A stretch of 64,000 nt of DNA from Linanthus parryae (GCA_023055425.1 JALGPY010000077.1:1-64000), one strand, 5' to 3'; positions 47,456-57,286 are shown, counted from the first letter of the stretch. Notes: generated by a model from the sequence alone, not told the origin. A program made the numbers and translations.

Positions 47456-48780
47456 CTTTTCGAATTTCGAAAAATAGCAAGGAAATAGCTGGGACATTAA
47501 TGTAATGTTTTGAAACATTAATGTAATGTTGCTAGGGTTTCTCCCCTTTTTTTTAACAAGAACAATGAATTTTCCCGTTTTGCCCTTTTTCGGGATTTGA
47601 TTGGACATTTCTGTGCATATCCAATTATGACATCAGCAATTGATTCTCCGCTTGATTTTCGCGCTAATTTCTCGGCAGATAAGCACGCTTCCGTTGGGAA
47701 GTCCATCCGAATCATGACTATCCGTCATTTATTAGGATACGCAACTGAATCGTCGTAGCCTTTAGTAGGGTAATTGATTGTTACCGCTTTTCAAGGCGTA
47801 GAACTTACCCTCTTTTTGAATTCTGCTGACTCATCCTGGACAATTGAAGAGTCTCCACAGGGTCTATATAAACCCTGTCTTTGCTATTTGGGTTCTTCAT
47901 CCCAAACATGTGCTTTGCCGTGAGTCCTTACGACTGCTGGCTTCAACGCTTGTTTTTCGTTGATTCATGGCAACTTCAAGTTTTGAATCCTGAGTTTGCG
48001 CTTTGTGCTATAGAAATAGTTTCCAAGATCCACTTTATGAGGCTTATTGCTCTTTATAACCATCATAAAGAAGATGGGAATGATATCTCATGTGTGTTCG
48101 AAGAAATTTCTTCGTGTATTATGTGTGCAGGTCATGTTTCCGGCCGCCTCTTGGCGAGGTGCAGCGCCGAAGTGACCGTGCTACCGTCTCGTAATGAACG
48201 GCGGAATTCTTCTTCATCATCTCCGAAGAAGAATCCGTCACCTTCACGTTTGTGAGCTCGGGATGACGAACCGTCGCGTTCATCCCCGTCTACAAGGAGC
48301 CCTTGCCCTTTGGAGCTTCTGCTTGCCTGTGGATCGCCGGAACCGGTGGTTCCTTGGGCAAATGTTATGGGGTGCATATCTGACAACGGTCTTGTCGGAT
48401 AGCGGGATCTCGAGCGTATGGCTTCATGTGGCTCTTTTAGAGCAAGATCCCCCCTGCTACAGATGTTCACCCGCAGATCTGGTCGTTGCGTAGCCGGCGT
48501 TCGAAGCCGGTGGGTTCATCCTTTGCAGTCCGGGTTTCCGTACTGTGTCCCTGCTGGCTTACTAGCCACTTTTCGAATGTGTTGTAAGCCATGTTGGCTG
48601 CGTAGTTAGATTCGAGCTTTTCGCTTGTAAGCTGCTATCTAGATAGATAAATTGTAAGTCATTTGACTCGTAATGATAAATAGCTTTCCGTATTATCTGC
48701 TGACTCTTTACAACAGAATACAATTTCGCATGCGTTTCGGCATATTTTGCCTTGCATAATGCTATGTAATTGTTTCGCAT
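47456..48780 (+). other. Tat spacer with + strand TATA box and possible second transcription unit
   Basis: TATATAAA at 47865-47872, in CTATATAAACC context, is a strong + strand TATA box, 0.4 kb beyond the PMD stop. The 124-codon frame 47881-48255 starts just downstream but has no known domain, and an acceptor-like GTGTGCAG precedes 48131. The - strand frame 48132-48470 is equally unsupported. This may be a non-coding RNA promoter or a decayed second gene. Confidence 0.35.
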
Positions 48781-48889
48781 CTGCGATATATTTATTGATT
48801 CGCGGGTGTTTCGCTAGATCGTTCGAGATCGTATCTTCGCGGCTGTTCCATCTCGGCGGATGGGCTTGCAATTGGCCGTTGTAAATCAT

Positions 48890-50060
48890 TTAAGATCATG
48901 TTCACAACATTGCTATCGTAACAGATAGTCTTTAGCAGATCAATTAAGATCGTTAAGTGGTGCGAATTGCTATCACAAAAGATAGGCTTTATTAGCGAAC
49001 TGCTTGAGATCGTTTCTCGCATAAATTGCTATCGCAACAGATAGACTTTTAGAAGATCCAGTAAGATCATCTTGCGCATGCGTTGCCATCGTAACAGAGG
49101 CTTGGGTGATCAACTAAAATCACTTTGCATATAAGTTGCTATCGTGATAGATCGGCTTGAGAAGATCATGTAAGATCGTTTTGCGTACAAGTTGCTATCG
49201 TAACAGATAGGCTTAGGTGATCGATTAAGATCACACTTGTATAGACCGCTATCCTGAGAGATAGGCTTAATTGGGATCGCATTTGCGTTTGGCTGCTATC
49301 GTAAGAGGTAGGCTTTACATGATCAATTAAGATCGCATTTGTGTTGGCTGCTATCGTAAGAGATAGGCTTAGATGATCGATTAAGATCGCATTTGCATCG
49401 GCTGCTATCGTGAGAGATAGGCTTAGATGATCACTTAAGATCGCATTTGCATCGGCTGCTATCGTGAGAGATAGGCTTAGATGATCACTTAAGATCGCAT
49501 TTGCATTGGCTGCTATCGTGAGAGATAGGCTTAGATGATCAATTAAGATCGCATTTGCATTGGCTGCTATCGTGAGAGATAGGCTTAGATGATCACTTAA
49601 GATCGCATTTGCATTGGCTGCTATCGTGAGAGATAGGCTTAGATGATCACTTAAGATCACATTTGCATTGGCTGCTATCGTGAGAGATAGGCTTAGATGA
49701 TCACTTAAGATCGCATTTGCATTGGCTGCTATCGTGAGAGATAGGCTTAGATGATCAATTAAGATCGCATTTGCATTGGCTGCTATCGTGAGAGATAGGA
49801 TGATCACTTAAGATCGCATTTGCGTTAGCTGCTATCGTAGAGATAGGCTTAGATGATCACTTAAGATCGCGTTTGCATTAGCTGCTATCGCGAGAGATAG
49901 GCTTAGATGATCACTTAAGATCGCACTGCATTGGCTGCTATCGTAAGAGATAGGCTTAGATGATCACTTAAGATCGCATTTGCGTTTGGCTGCTATCGTA
50001 AGAGATAGGCTTTAGATGATCAATTAAGATCGCATTTGCATGGATTGCTATTGCAGCGAA
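48890..50060. repeat. 54-bp tandem array, about 22 copies, in the Tat 3' spacer
   Basis: The core from about 49300 to 50050 is regular with a 54-bp unit made of GATCACTTAAGATCGC, ATTTGCATTGGCTGCTATCG and TGAGAGATAGGCTTAGAT. Toward 48890 the copies are diverged and vary in length (55-60 bp). Each unit holds CTATC-N6-GATAG and GATC-N6-GATC dyads. Because 54 is a multiple of 3, a long - strand frame (49166-49807) results, with no protein character beyond the repeat. Tat elements are known to carry variable tandem arrays here that can seed satellites. Confidence 0.95.
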
Positions 50061-50271
50061 TAAACCATTGTTAACAGTAATAACAAATTAAATAAAGCAA
50101 CATAAACAGCTAGAAATATGAGCTTCTCATTTGGGAGAATTCTTTTATTATAACGCTCTCATATGGGAGAGATGGGATTACAATCCTCTCATATGGGAGA
50201 GGAGATTGCGTAAATCATAGCCACATGAGACATTAAGCAACGTTATCATAAAACGTATGAAATAAAAGAAG

Positions 50272-53200
50272 TCAGGGATAGTACTTCTTAATCCAGCGCA
50301 TGTTGACTGAACTTGGAGTCGAGGTTGTGCCGTGCAACCTTCGTATGCTGCAGTAACCACTATCGAAGACTTCTGTGACTTCGAAGGGTCCTTCCCAATT
50401 AGCTGCGAACTTTGGGTGAGTTGCTTCTCGCATACAGTGGTCAGATGCGCGCAAGACCAGGTCTCCGACTGCGAAATCTCTTCGCTGGACTGTCTTATTG
50501 TAGGCGCGAGCGATTCTTTCCTGATACCGCTTGTTGGTTCTTTTGGCTTGTTCTCGCTTTTCTTCTAGCAAGACTAAATCATGATCGCGTTGATTTTCAT
50601 AGAGTGCATGGAAAGCCAGTCTTGCCGAATTGACTCTAACCTCCGCAGGTACTACAGCTTCGGCCCCATAGCATAATAGAAATGGCGAGGCCCCTGTGGG
50701 TGTCCTTGGAGAAGTTCTGTAGGCCCATAGAGCTATGCCTAGGGAGTCGGCCCACTTCTTGTGGTCATCTGCGACCATCTTGCTCAGAATTCTCAACAGC
50801 GTTTTGTTAGTCGCTTCGGCTTGTCCGTTTCCCTTTGGGTAATAGGGGGTAGAGCATATCTGCCTGATATTGTACTCCGCGAGTTTTGCAGCTACCTGGC
50901 GATTAACAAAGGGAGTACCGTTATCTGAAAGAATGGTATTTGGGATTCCGAACCTGCATACGATGTTTTCCTGGATGAAGTTGACCACAGCCAGCGCGTT
51001 TGCCGTCTTTAGTGGTATTGCTTCCACCCATTTGGTGAACAGCTCGGTTGCGGTGAGAATGAAATGGTTCCCATGCGACGTTGGTCGGATGGGGCCAATG
51101 AAGTCCAGAGCCCATGTGTGAAATGGCCATGGCGTCCCTAATGCATGTAGATCCACGGCGGGAGCGTGCACTAGGTTCCCTTTGAATTGGCATTCTTGGC
51201 AGCGTCGCACTTTGGTGCGGCAATCAACTTCCATCGTGGGCCAGAAGTATCCGATTGAGAGGAGCTGTTTGCATAATTTCGCACCTCCTTGGTGTTCCAC
51301 CTGATGAGAAAGGTCCATGACTTCTTGTGCTTCTCTGCCGTCTAGACATCGCAGCAAGTTGCCCTCGTGACCTCTTCGCCAAAGCAGGTTTTCTTGTACC
51401 ACGTATCGAGACGCTTTCCTTTTCAATTTTTCGGCTTCTTTTCTCGATTCGGGCACGGTGCCCTGGGTGAGGAAATCAAACAGTGGCTTCCTCCAGTCCG
51501 TGTCGTCATCGGTTAGGGCGACGAGTAGAGAATCTTTGATTAGTGCGCAACTTTCGCACTTCCCTTGTATCAGGGCTGCGGCTGTTGACATGCCTGGCCA
51601 ATGAATGCCATATCTCTGAGCCTTTCTGTGGATTGACACCTCGCTTTCTCCGCAAGCGTGTTGGTGAATCTTTTCTAGCAGCTGTTGTCCCTCTTGCTCG
51701 GAGACACATCGCATAAGTATTCCTCCAGGACCCTTGTAGTAAAGGGTGTTGTCGTGGATGCAGTATCCTTTTGTGAGTGCCCAGCTTTCGCTGCTGGTGC
51801 CTTTTGCAATAGCTTGCAGGATTGCTTTTCGCCAGTCTGCGTCATCCATGTGTTCGTCGTCGCACGCATCCTCTGTTAGTGCCGACGATGTTCGCACTTC
51901 GATGGAAATCCTTGCGGGGCACTTATCTATACTGACCTTAGATCCCAAGGTTGCTAAGGCGTCCGCGTGCCTATTGTCCGCTCGGGGCTTGTGCTCGTAT
52001 TTCACATCGCAGAATTGCTGCATCAGCTTTTGTACTAGGGTGTGGTAAGACAGGAGGTTGATCTCCTTCAAGCCATATTCGCCCGAGGCTTGCTTAACAA
52101 TCAGTTTGGAATCTCCCATGACCGTTAAGTTGCTCACTTCCAAAGCTTTCGCCGCACGGAGCCCCGCGATGAGAGCCTCGTATTCCGCTTCGTTGTTTGT
52201 GACTGCGAAGTTGAGCTTTGCGGACATCTGTATGACTTCCCCGTCTGGCTTTGTCAAGACTATCCCAGTGCCTCCGCCTTTCCTGGTTGACGAACCGTCG
52301 AAGTGGAGGGTCCAATAGGGCACGTCGATTGCGTAGATCTCAGGGCCTTCGAGCTCCTCCTCGATCACGGGTTCGTGACTGTTGTCGGGAAACTGTGCCA
52401 ACAGATCCGCTACCGCCTGCGACTTGATCGCTCTTGGTTTCACGCATGTGATATCGTATTGAGAGATGGTCATGTACCATTTCGCCAATCTCCCGCCCGG
52501 AGTAGTGTGAGTTAGCAGGTATCTTATGGGGTCGCTTTTGGTGACCACCACTACTTTGTGTGATGCAAAATAGTGTCTCAACTTCTCTATCACAAAGAAT
52601 AAAGCAAGGCAATGACGTTCGATGTCTGTGTACCTTGATTCAGCAGGCTGCACAATGCGAGAGATGTAATAGATGGGCCTCTCTTGGCCTTCATACTCCT
52701 TAGCCAAGAGCGCTCCTATAGATCTCCTTGTTGATGTAAGATATAGCAGAAGCGGTGATCCCAGCTGAGGCGCGATCATTATCTTTGAGGACGTGAGTAG
52801 CTCCTTTAGCTTTTCGAATGCGGCTTCGTGGTCCGGAGCCCAGTTGTACGCGGCGTCCTTCTTGAGAAGAGTGCTGAAACAGCATGTAATTTCGGCGATT
52901 GCTGGGATGAATCTCCGCAGATATGACAGTTTTCCCAAGAATGTTTTCAAGGTACTTTGGTTGTGGGGTGGCGTCATGCTGGTAATGGCTGACACTTTCG
53001 CAGGGTCAGGCTCGATCCCTTGGCGATGGACTACACATCCCAAGAACTTCCCAGAAGTCACGCCGAACGCGCATTTCATGGGGTTCATCTTCAGTTGGAA
53101 GCTCCTGCATCTGTTGAACACCTTTCGCAGGTCTGCAAGGTGATCCGCTTCGTGCTTGGATTTAACCACCAGGTCGTCCACGTAGAATTCCACTTCTTTG

Positions 53201-53937
53201 TGCATCATGTCGTGGAATAGAGCCATCATGGCTCGCTGATAGGTTGCGCCCGCGTTCTTAAGACCGAACGGCATCACCGTGTAGTTGAATACCCCCACAG
53301 GAGTGATGAATGCAGTTTTCCGCGCATCTTCGGGATCCATCTTGATTTGATTGTACCCGCTGAAGCCGTCCATGAAACTGAACATGCGATGACCTGCTGT
53401 TGAATCGATAAGCAAATCGATGTTGGGCAGTGGGAAATCGTCCTTAGGGCAGTAACGATTGAGATCTCGGAAGTCCACGCAGATGCGGAGCTGTCCGTTC
53501 TTCTTCACCACCGGCACGATGTTGGCCAGCCATGTGGGATGATGATTCGGCTCTATGAACTTGGCATCTAGGAGTTTGATAATCTCCTGCTTGATCTTCA
53601 CGTTGAGCTCCGGCCTGAAGCTCCTGGTGCTTTGCTTGACCGGTTTAGACCCTGGGATGATGTCTAAACGGTGCATGGTGATGCTTGTATCCAGGCCTGG
53701 CATCTCATCGTACTCCCATGCGAACACGTCCTTGTATTCAGTTAGGAGCTGTAGCAGTCCTTGTTCCTCTTCGCTTGTGAGGTCCGCACTCAGGAAGACT
53801 GGCCTTTTCTTTTCCTCGTTCGGGCTGAGGAACACTTCCTTTAGCTCTTGCTTTTGTGGTCTTGGCCTGTCTTCCATGCATTCGGGCGCTTCTTTGAGTT
53901 TCTCGTCTGGAGTGCCCTGTGTTGGCTCTTCTGTCAA
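50272..53937 (-). CDS. Tat pol polyprotein: RT, RNase H, archaeal-type RNase H, integrase
   Basis: 1,221 codons open; the first ATG is at 53877, but it is probably read as part of a larger polyprotein. RT is at about 100-300 with YVDD (252-255). The RT-linked RNase H at 385-475 lacks the usual first catalytic Asp (LYLTSTRRS). A second, archaeal-type RNase H at 540-665 has D547, E585, D609 and D659 in place. Two successive DWRK...-to-zinc-finger modules follow (701-800 and 814-920); the second is a normal HHCC finger. The integrase core has D945, D1005 and E1041, then a chromodomain-less C-terminus ending SVNMRWIKKYYP. The second RNase H identifies the Tat clade. It replicates the element and inserts it into chromosomes. 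Confidence 0.93.
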   Translation of the reverse strand: MTEEPTQGTPDEKLKEAPECMEDRPRPQKQELKEVFLSPNEEKKRPVFLSADLTSEEEQGLLQLLTEYKDVFAWEYDEMPGLDTSITMHRLDIIPGSKPVKQSTRSFRPELNVKIKQEIIKLLDAKFIEPNHHPTWLANIVPVVKKNGQLRICVDFRDLNRYCPKDDFPLPNIDLLIDSTAGHRMFSFMDGFSGYNQIKMDPEDARKTAFITPVGVFNYTVMPFGLKNAGATYQRAMMALFHDMMHKEVEFYVDDLVVKSKHEADHLADLRKVFNRCRSFQLKMNPMKCAFGVTSGKFLGCVVHRQGIEPDPAKVSAITSMTPPHNQSTLKTFLGKLSYLRRFIPAIAEITCCFSTLLKKDAAYNWAPDHEAAFEKLKELLTSSKIMIAPQLGSPLLLYLTSTRRSIGALLAKEYEGQERPIYYISRIVQPAESRYTDIERHCLALFFVIEKLRHYFASHKVVVVTKSDPIRYLLTHTTPGGRLAKWYMTISQYDITCVKPRAIKSQAVADLLAQFPDNSHEPVIEEELEGPEIYAIDVPYWTLHFDGSSTRKGGGTGIVLTKPDGEVIQMSAKLNFAVTNNEAEYEALIAGLRAAKALEVSNLTVMGDSKLIVKQASGEYGLKEINLLSYHTLVQKLMQQFCDVKYEHKPRADNRHADALATLGSKVSIDKCPARISIEVRTSSALTEDACDDEHMDDADWRKAILQAIAKGTSSESWALTKGYCIHDNTLYYKGPGGILMRCVSEQEGQQLLEKIHQHACGESEVSIHRKAQRYGIHWPGMSTAAALIQGKCESCALIKDSLLVALTDDDTDWRKPLFDFLTQGTVPESRKEAEKLKRKASRYVVQENLLWRRGHEGNLLRCLDGREAQEVMDLSHQVEHQGGAKLCKQLLSIGYFWPTMEVDCRTKVRRCQECQFKGNLVHAPAVDLHALGTPWPFHTWALDFIGPIRPTSHGNHFILTATELFTKWVEAIPLKTANALAVVNFIQENIVCRFGIPNTILSDNGTPFVNRQVAAKLAEYNIRQICSTPYYPKGNGQAEATNKTLLRILSKMVADDHKKWADSLGIALWAYRTSPRTPTGASPFLLCYGAEAVVPAEVRVNSARLAFHALYENQRDHDLVLLEEKREQAKRTNKRYQERIARAYNKTVQRRDFAVGDLVLRASDHCMREATHPKFAANWEGPFEVTEVFDSGYCSIRRLHGTTSTPSSVNMRWIKKYYP

Positions 53938-54009
53938 CGCAACTTGCTCGATTTAATTGATTTGCCTAGGGACATCCCCATGCCCGTGTGAGGACGTCCC
54001 CGCTCACCT
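53938..54009 (-). other. Protease-RT junction with three in-frame stops
   Basis: In the shared gag-pro-pol frame, stops occur at 54012-54010 (TGA), 54006-54004 (TGA) and 53955-53953 (TAA). AAG|GTGAGC at 54007 is a strong donor-like site and TTGACAG (AG at 53932-53931) a possible acceptor, giving a 77-nt intron. However, the first TGA lies before that donor. Ogre-type elements are known to splice an intron at this junction. Confidence 0.45.
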
Positions 54010-55437
54010 TCATATGCGATAGCATTTCTTCCCGTTGGCGTAGAAGCTCTCTATCTCCTTGCCCTCGGGGTCATGCTTTGCAATCCTCTTCAGAGTGTAC
54101 ACATTCTTCCGATGATATGCGATACGCGGCACCTCTTCGCGTGTAGGCGGCTTTTCCTTGGCATCTTCCCTTGTCACCATCACGCCCGCAGGTGACTGGT
54201 CCTTGATGTCCTCCCAGAGAGGCAAAGGAGTAGGGTTGAATGGTCCGGGTGTTTGCTCGTCCGCCATCTCAGTGAACCACACCGCCTCGCTGAGATGTGC
54301 TTCGTCCAAGTTGAACGGGTTAGTCGAAGCCGGTATCTCGACTATTCTGTCGTTCCAGATAGCTTTCATAACCTGGTGAGCCGTCGAAGGAATTGCGTCG
54401 AAGCGATGAATCCAGGCTCGACCTATAATCATGTGATATGTGGTGTTCGCGTCTATGACATAGAACTTCGCCGAGCACTTGATCTTGCCAATCTGAACGC
54501 CCAGGCGGATCCATCCGATCGTCATTCTAAAATCGCTTCCGAATCCCACCAGTGGAGATGGACGCTTGACTACCTTGTGCTCGGGGATCCCTGCTAGCTT
54601 CAGTGTGTGGAGTGGGACGACGTTGACCGCTGCTCCCCCATCGACGAATGCTCGCTTGAATTCGACGCCGTTGATGATGGCGGTGACGTACAGGGGCCTC
54701 TGATGACTCGCATTCGTCTTCTTGTCGCTGGCAGAAAAGGTCATGATCTTTTCTGTGGAACGAGACGCCCTGATGACTTTCCCGTTTGAGACCACGAGGT
54801 CCTCCTCGTAGTCCTCCGCTATCCTTAAGATTTCTTTTGTCATGTCTGTTCGGCACTTTTCGGAGAAGTTCATCTCGTCGAAGAACTTGTTGAAGCCGTG
54901 CGACCCTTTCATGCGGTCGGCACGCTCATCCTCCGTGTCCATGCTGTAGTCTTCATCCTCATGGACTTCAGCAATGATGGGTAGACCATCTTCTGTGACT
55001 TCTTCCACGTCCACTATCGAGATCATGGCGACCTCTTTGCCCTTCGAGCCCGACTCTGTATGGGCAGGAAGCGGGTTGTTGCGCACATCCTTCCGGTGGT
55101 CGCTGACGATGAGCTCGCCGTTCTTCATCTTCTGATCGAACGCGAATCTGAGCTTCTTGCACTCGGCCGTGGGGTGCATGACCTTGCCGTGGTATTCGCA
55201 CCACTTAGGGTCCCTCGTCATCTCCTTGGAGGGTGTTTTCTCGAGCGGTGGCAGGACGCCGTCCTTGCGCCACTGTCTGCAGAGATCGCTTGCTTCCTCC
55301 ACCGAGCATGGCAGAGGCGGTGCATCGAAGTTCGCAACCTTTGCTTGTTTCTGGGGCGAAACTGTATTGACCTCAGCTTCGCGTCCCCGCTTGTAGCTAA
55401 ATCTGCCGATCTTGTAAGTGGTGCCGCTCGCAGGTCG
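54010..55437 (-). CDS. Tat gag C-terminus and aspartic protease
   Basis: This continues in the same frame as gag after a single TAA (55440-55438). It starts with about 45 residues of linker, then WCEYHGKVMHPTAEC, a CX2HX4HX4C variant of the zinc knuckle. The protease is centred on FVDGGAAVNVVPL, where the active-site motif is DGG instead of D[ST]G, followed by YHMIIGRAWIH, the conserved second half. It would mature gag and pol. The end is the TGA at 54012. No start codon of its own is convincing, so readthrough of the TAA is the likely route if functional. Confidence 0.85.
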   Translation of the reverse strand, partial: RPASGTTYKIGRFSYKRGREAEVNTVSPQKQAKVANFDAPPLPCSVEEASDLCRQWRKDGVLPPLEKTPSKEMTRDPKWCEYHGKVMHPTAECKKLRFAFDQKMKNGELIVSDHRKDVRNNPLPAHTESGSKGKEVAMISIVDVEEVTEDGLPIIAEVHEDEDYSMDTEDERADRMKGSHGFNKFFDEMNFSEKCRTDMTKEILRIAEDYEEDLVVSNGKVIRASRSTEKIMTFSASDKKTNASHQRPLYVTAIINGVEFKRAFVDGGAAVNVVPLHTLKLAGIPEHKVVKRPSPLVGFGSDFRMTIGWIRLGVQIGKIKCSAKFYVIDANTTYHMIIGRAWIHRFDAIPSTAHQVMKAIWNDRIVEIPASTNPFNLDEAHLSEAVWFTEMADEQTPGPFNPTPLPLWEDIKDQSPAGVMVTREDAKEKPPTREEVPRIAYHRKNVYTLKRIAKHDPEGKEIESFYANGKKCYRI

Positions 55438-56622
55438 TTATGGAGCGCTTTTCTTTTTCTGTCTCTCGACTATGGGCTCGATGTTCTTCGTGCATTCGAT
55501 TAGTTTTGAAAACGTAGGTGTTTGCAAATTGATTAGCATACCTTTGTATTCATCTCGCATACACTGCAAGCATATTTCTACGAGCCGGCTTTCGGGCATT
55601 GGATCCTTGCACTCCAAGGATTTCGCTCTGAATTTCTTGATGAAAGTGATTCCGTCTTCCTCGCGTTTCTGATACATCCGCGAGAGATGGATCATCGTCA
55701 CCTTTTCTTCCATCTGGAAGAACTTGGTATAGAACTTCTGGACCATGTCGTCCCAAGTCTTCACGGATCCGGCCTCCAATGTTCGGTACCACTTGTATGC
55801 TACGTTCCCAAGAGATTTTGGGAATTCTCGCATCAGCAGCTTGGGATCGGCTCCGTACGGACCCATGACATCAATGAAACGCATGACATGCTCATGAGCG
55901 TTTCCATTGACGTCCTCGAACTTATCCCATTTGGGAGCCTTGTACCCCGCCGGGTTAGGCATGAGATAGATCTCTCGTGGAATGGGTGGATCGTTGTCTA
56001 ACTTCGGGATAATGGTATCCGCGAATGACTGATGAGCCAGGATGGTGTCCACACGCTTCTGCAAAGACGTCATGCATTCTGGAATGCTCCCCTCGGTAGT
56101 TGACGGAGGGGTTGCCGTAGGCGGTGGCGACACATATGCCGCCGGAGGATTGGGAGCGTATTGACTACCCGCGTTTCCCCAGATTGTCGTTGGTGGAGGC
56201 AGAGTGTACTGTAGAGTTGGGTTGGACGCCAAAGCCGAGGGCTGAGAGGCGTGAGCAGCAGGGGGCAGCATCTGTGCCGTTGACCCTTGAACTGAAGGCA
56301 GCTGCGTGGCCGACGGTGGAGTCTGTAAATGAGGATTGGGAGGTGTGGCTGACACTCCCAATCCTGGAGCGGTAGGGGTTCCTCCTCCCTGAGGGATAGC
56401 GGTGGCTGGTGGAGGATTTGGCGCAAGGGTGCCCAGAACGGCCAAGATTCGTTCTAATTGCGCAGACTGAGACTTGAGAGCTTTCGCCTGACTTTGGACA
56501 GTGGCGTCCAAAGACTCTAAAGTCGGTGCTTCGCCGGGAGTCGTCGGAGTACGGCGGGCCTCGTCTCCCGAGGGAGTTTCGGTGGAAGGCGATCGGTTGC
56601 TGACATCATCCTCCTGAGACAT
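55438..56622 (-). CDS. Tat gag (capsid) protein
   Basis: 394 aa from the first ATG, 20 bp past the primer site. The N-terminal ~190 residues are Pro/Thr/Ala-rich with a short coiled coil (LESLDATVQSQAKALKSQSA). The retrotransposon gag domain follows at about 220-385 (APKWDKFEDVNGNAHEHVMR, YKWYRTLEAGSVKTWDDMV, FYTKFFQMEEKVTMIHLSRM). It forms the virus-like particle around element RNA. The frame ends at TAA and stays open beyond it into the zinc knuckle and protease. Confidence 0.9.
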   Translation of the reverse strand: MSQEDDVSNRSPSTETPSGDEARRTPTTPGEAPTLESLDATVQSQAKALKSQSAQLERILAVLGTLAPNPPPATAIPQGGGTPTAPGLGVSATPPNPHLQTPPSATQLPSVQGSTAQMLPPAAHASQPSALASNPTLQYTLPPPTTIWGNAGSQYAPNPPAAYVSPPPTATPPSTTEGSIPECMTSLQKRVDTILAHQSFADTIIPKLDNDPPIPREIYLMPNPAGYKAPKWDKFEDVNGNAHEHVMRFIDVMGPYGADPKLLMREFPKSLGNVAYKWYRTLEAGSVKTWDDMVQKFYTKFFQMEEKVTMIHLSRMYQKREEDGITFIKKFRAKSLECKDPMPESRLVEICLQCMRDEYKGMLINLQTPTFSKLIECTKNIEPIVERQKKKSAP

Positions 56623-56640
56623 GGTTGCTTTTGCTGGTAA

Positions 56641-56659
56641 GTTCACGTCGGGTTCACCA
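56641..56659 (-). promoter_or_regulatory. Primer binding site of the Tat element
   Basis: TGGTGAACCCGACGTGAAC on the - strand, three bases inside the 5' LTR. It begins with TGG, the complement of a tRNA CCA end. I could not assign the tRNA with confidence. Confidence 0.75.
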
Positions 56660-56662
56660 AAA

Positions 56663-57286
56663 TGTGCACAAGAGATTCCGGCGGGGAGACCTCCGTGTGC
56701 ACCGTACGTAGTGGATCAAGGATCGCACAGGAAGAGTAGGGGTGTGTGTAGGGAGAGAGTAAGTCAGTAGCAATGTCTGAGAGAGAGACAGAGGTTTGGC
56801 AGAGCTTCCGCGTATGACAATGTGTCCTCCTTTGTATGGAAAGGTTAACGATATATATACTGGAGAACATGACCGTTGTAGTGTGGTTAATGCGCCCATT
56901 AATGGCGGCTTAATTAGCTTAACCATAACGGCACGTTCGTCCGAGTATATAGGAACCGTTAGAGCACGTGGTGCGCAAATACCGGAACCGTTATGAGGTT
57001 GACCGGGTTTGACCGGATTGACCGGATCTAGGGAGCTCGTGCCATAGATCTCTCAAAACAGTTACTAAAGGTCGCGCGCGGGCTTAGCTCGCACGCGACA
57101 GGGCTTACTCTAGCCTCCAAACCACTAAGTCCCTACAAGTCCCGTGCAGTGGTATGCGAGGGCTCTGTCTCGCAGCCCCCACATGGATCAGCTCGGCTGG
57201 TGATCCGGTGTGTGTGGAGCACAATATGGTGTGCTGGATGGTTGCCACGTGGCCAAGATCTGTCCTGTCAGAAAGCAGTATCTACA
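56663..57286 (-). repeat. 5' LTR of the Tat element (right side)
   Basis: 624 bp, TG..CA ends, the promoter-bearing LTR for the - strand transcript. The three TTGACC boxes lie at 56999, 57009 and 57018 (+ coordinates). The target duplication AGAAG follows at 57287-57291. Confidence 0.95.

Larger units (their letters stand above)
41862..57286 (-). mobile_element. Tat-clade Ty3/gypsy LTR retrotransposon, 15.4 kb, complete
   Basis: Two 624-bp LTRs (99.4% identical) are flanked by AGAAG at 41857-41861 and 57287-57291. On the - strand the order is LTR, PBS, gag, protease, RT-RNaseH-archaeal-type RNaseH-integrase, 54-bp tandem array, an antisense spliced gene, PPT, LTR. The second RNase H and the long spacer with an extra antisense gene are hallmarks of Tat-clade elements. 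There is no ORF1 before gag as in Ogre, so it is Tat/Retand-like. All catalytic motifs I checked are present, but gag-pro-pol has four in-frame stops. The few LTR differences indicate recent insertion. It split an older antisense copia-like element. Confidence 0.93.

Noticed and set aside
48132..48470. 112-codon - strand frame in the Tat spacer
   Set aside because: Opposes an equally open + strand frame. No domain or splice context decides between them.
49166..49807. 213-codon - strand frame of SLSLTIAANANAIL-type repeats
   Set aside because: Produced by the 54-bp array (a multiple of 3). No start context or domain, and it breaks where units change length.
48890..50060. CRISPR-like regular array
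   Set aside because: Head-to-tail repeats without unique spacers, in a plant retrotransposon. It is a tandem repeat.
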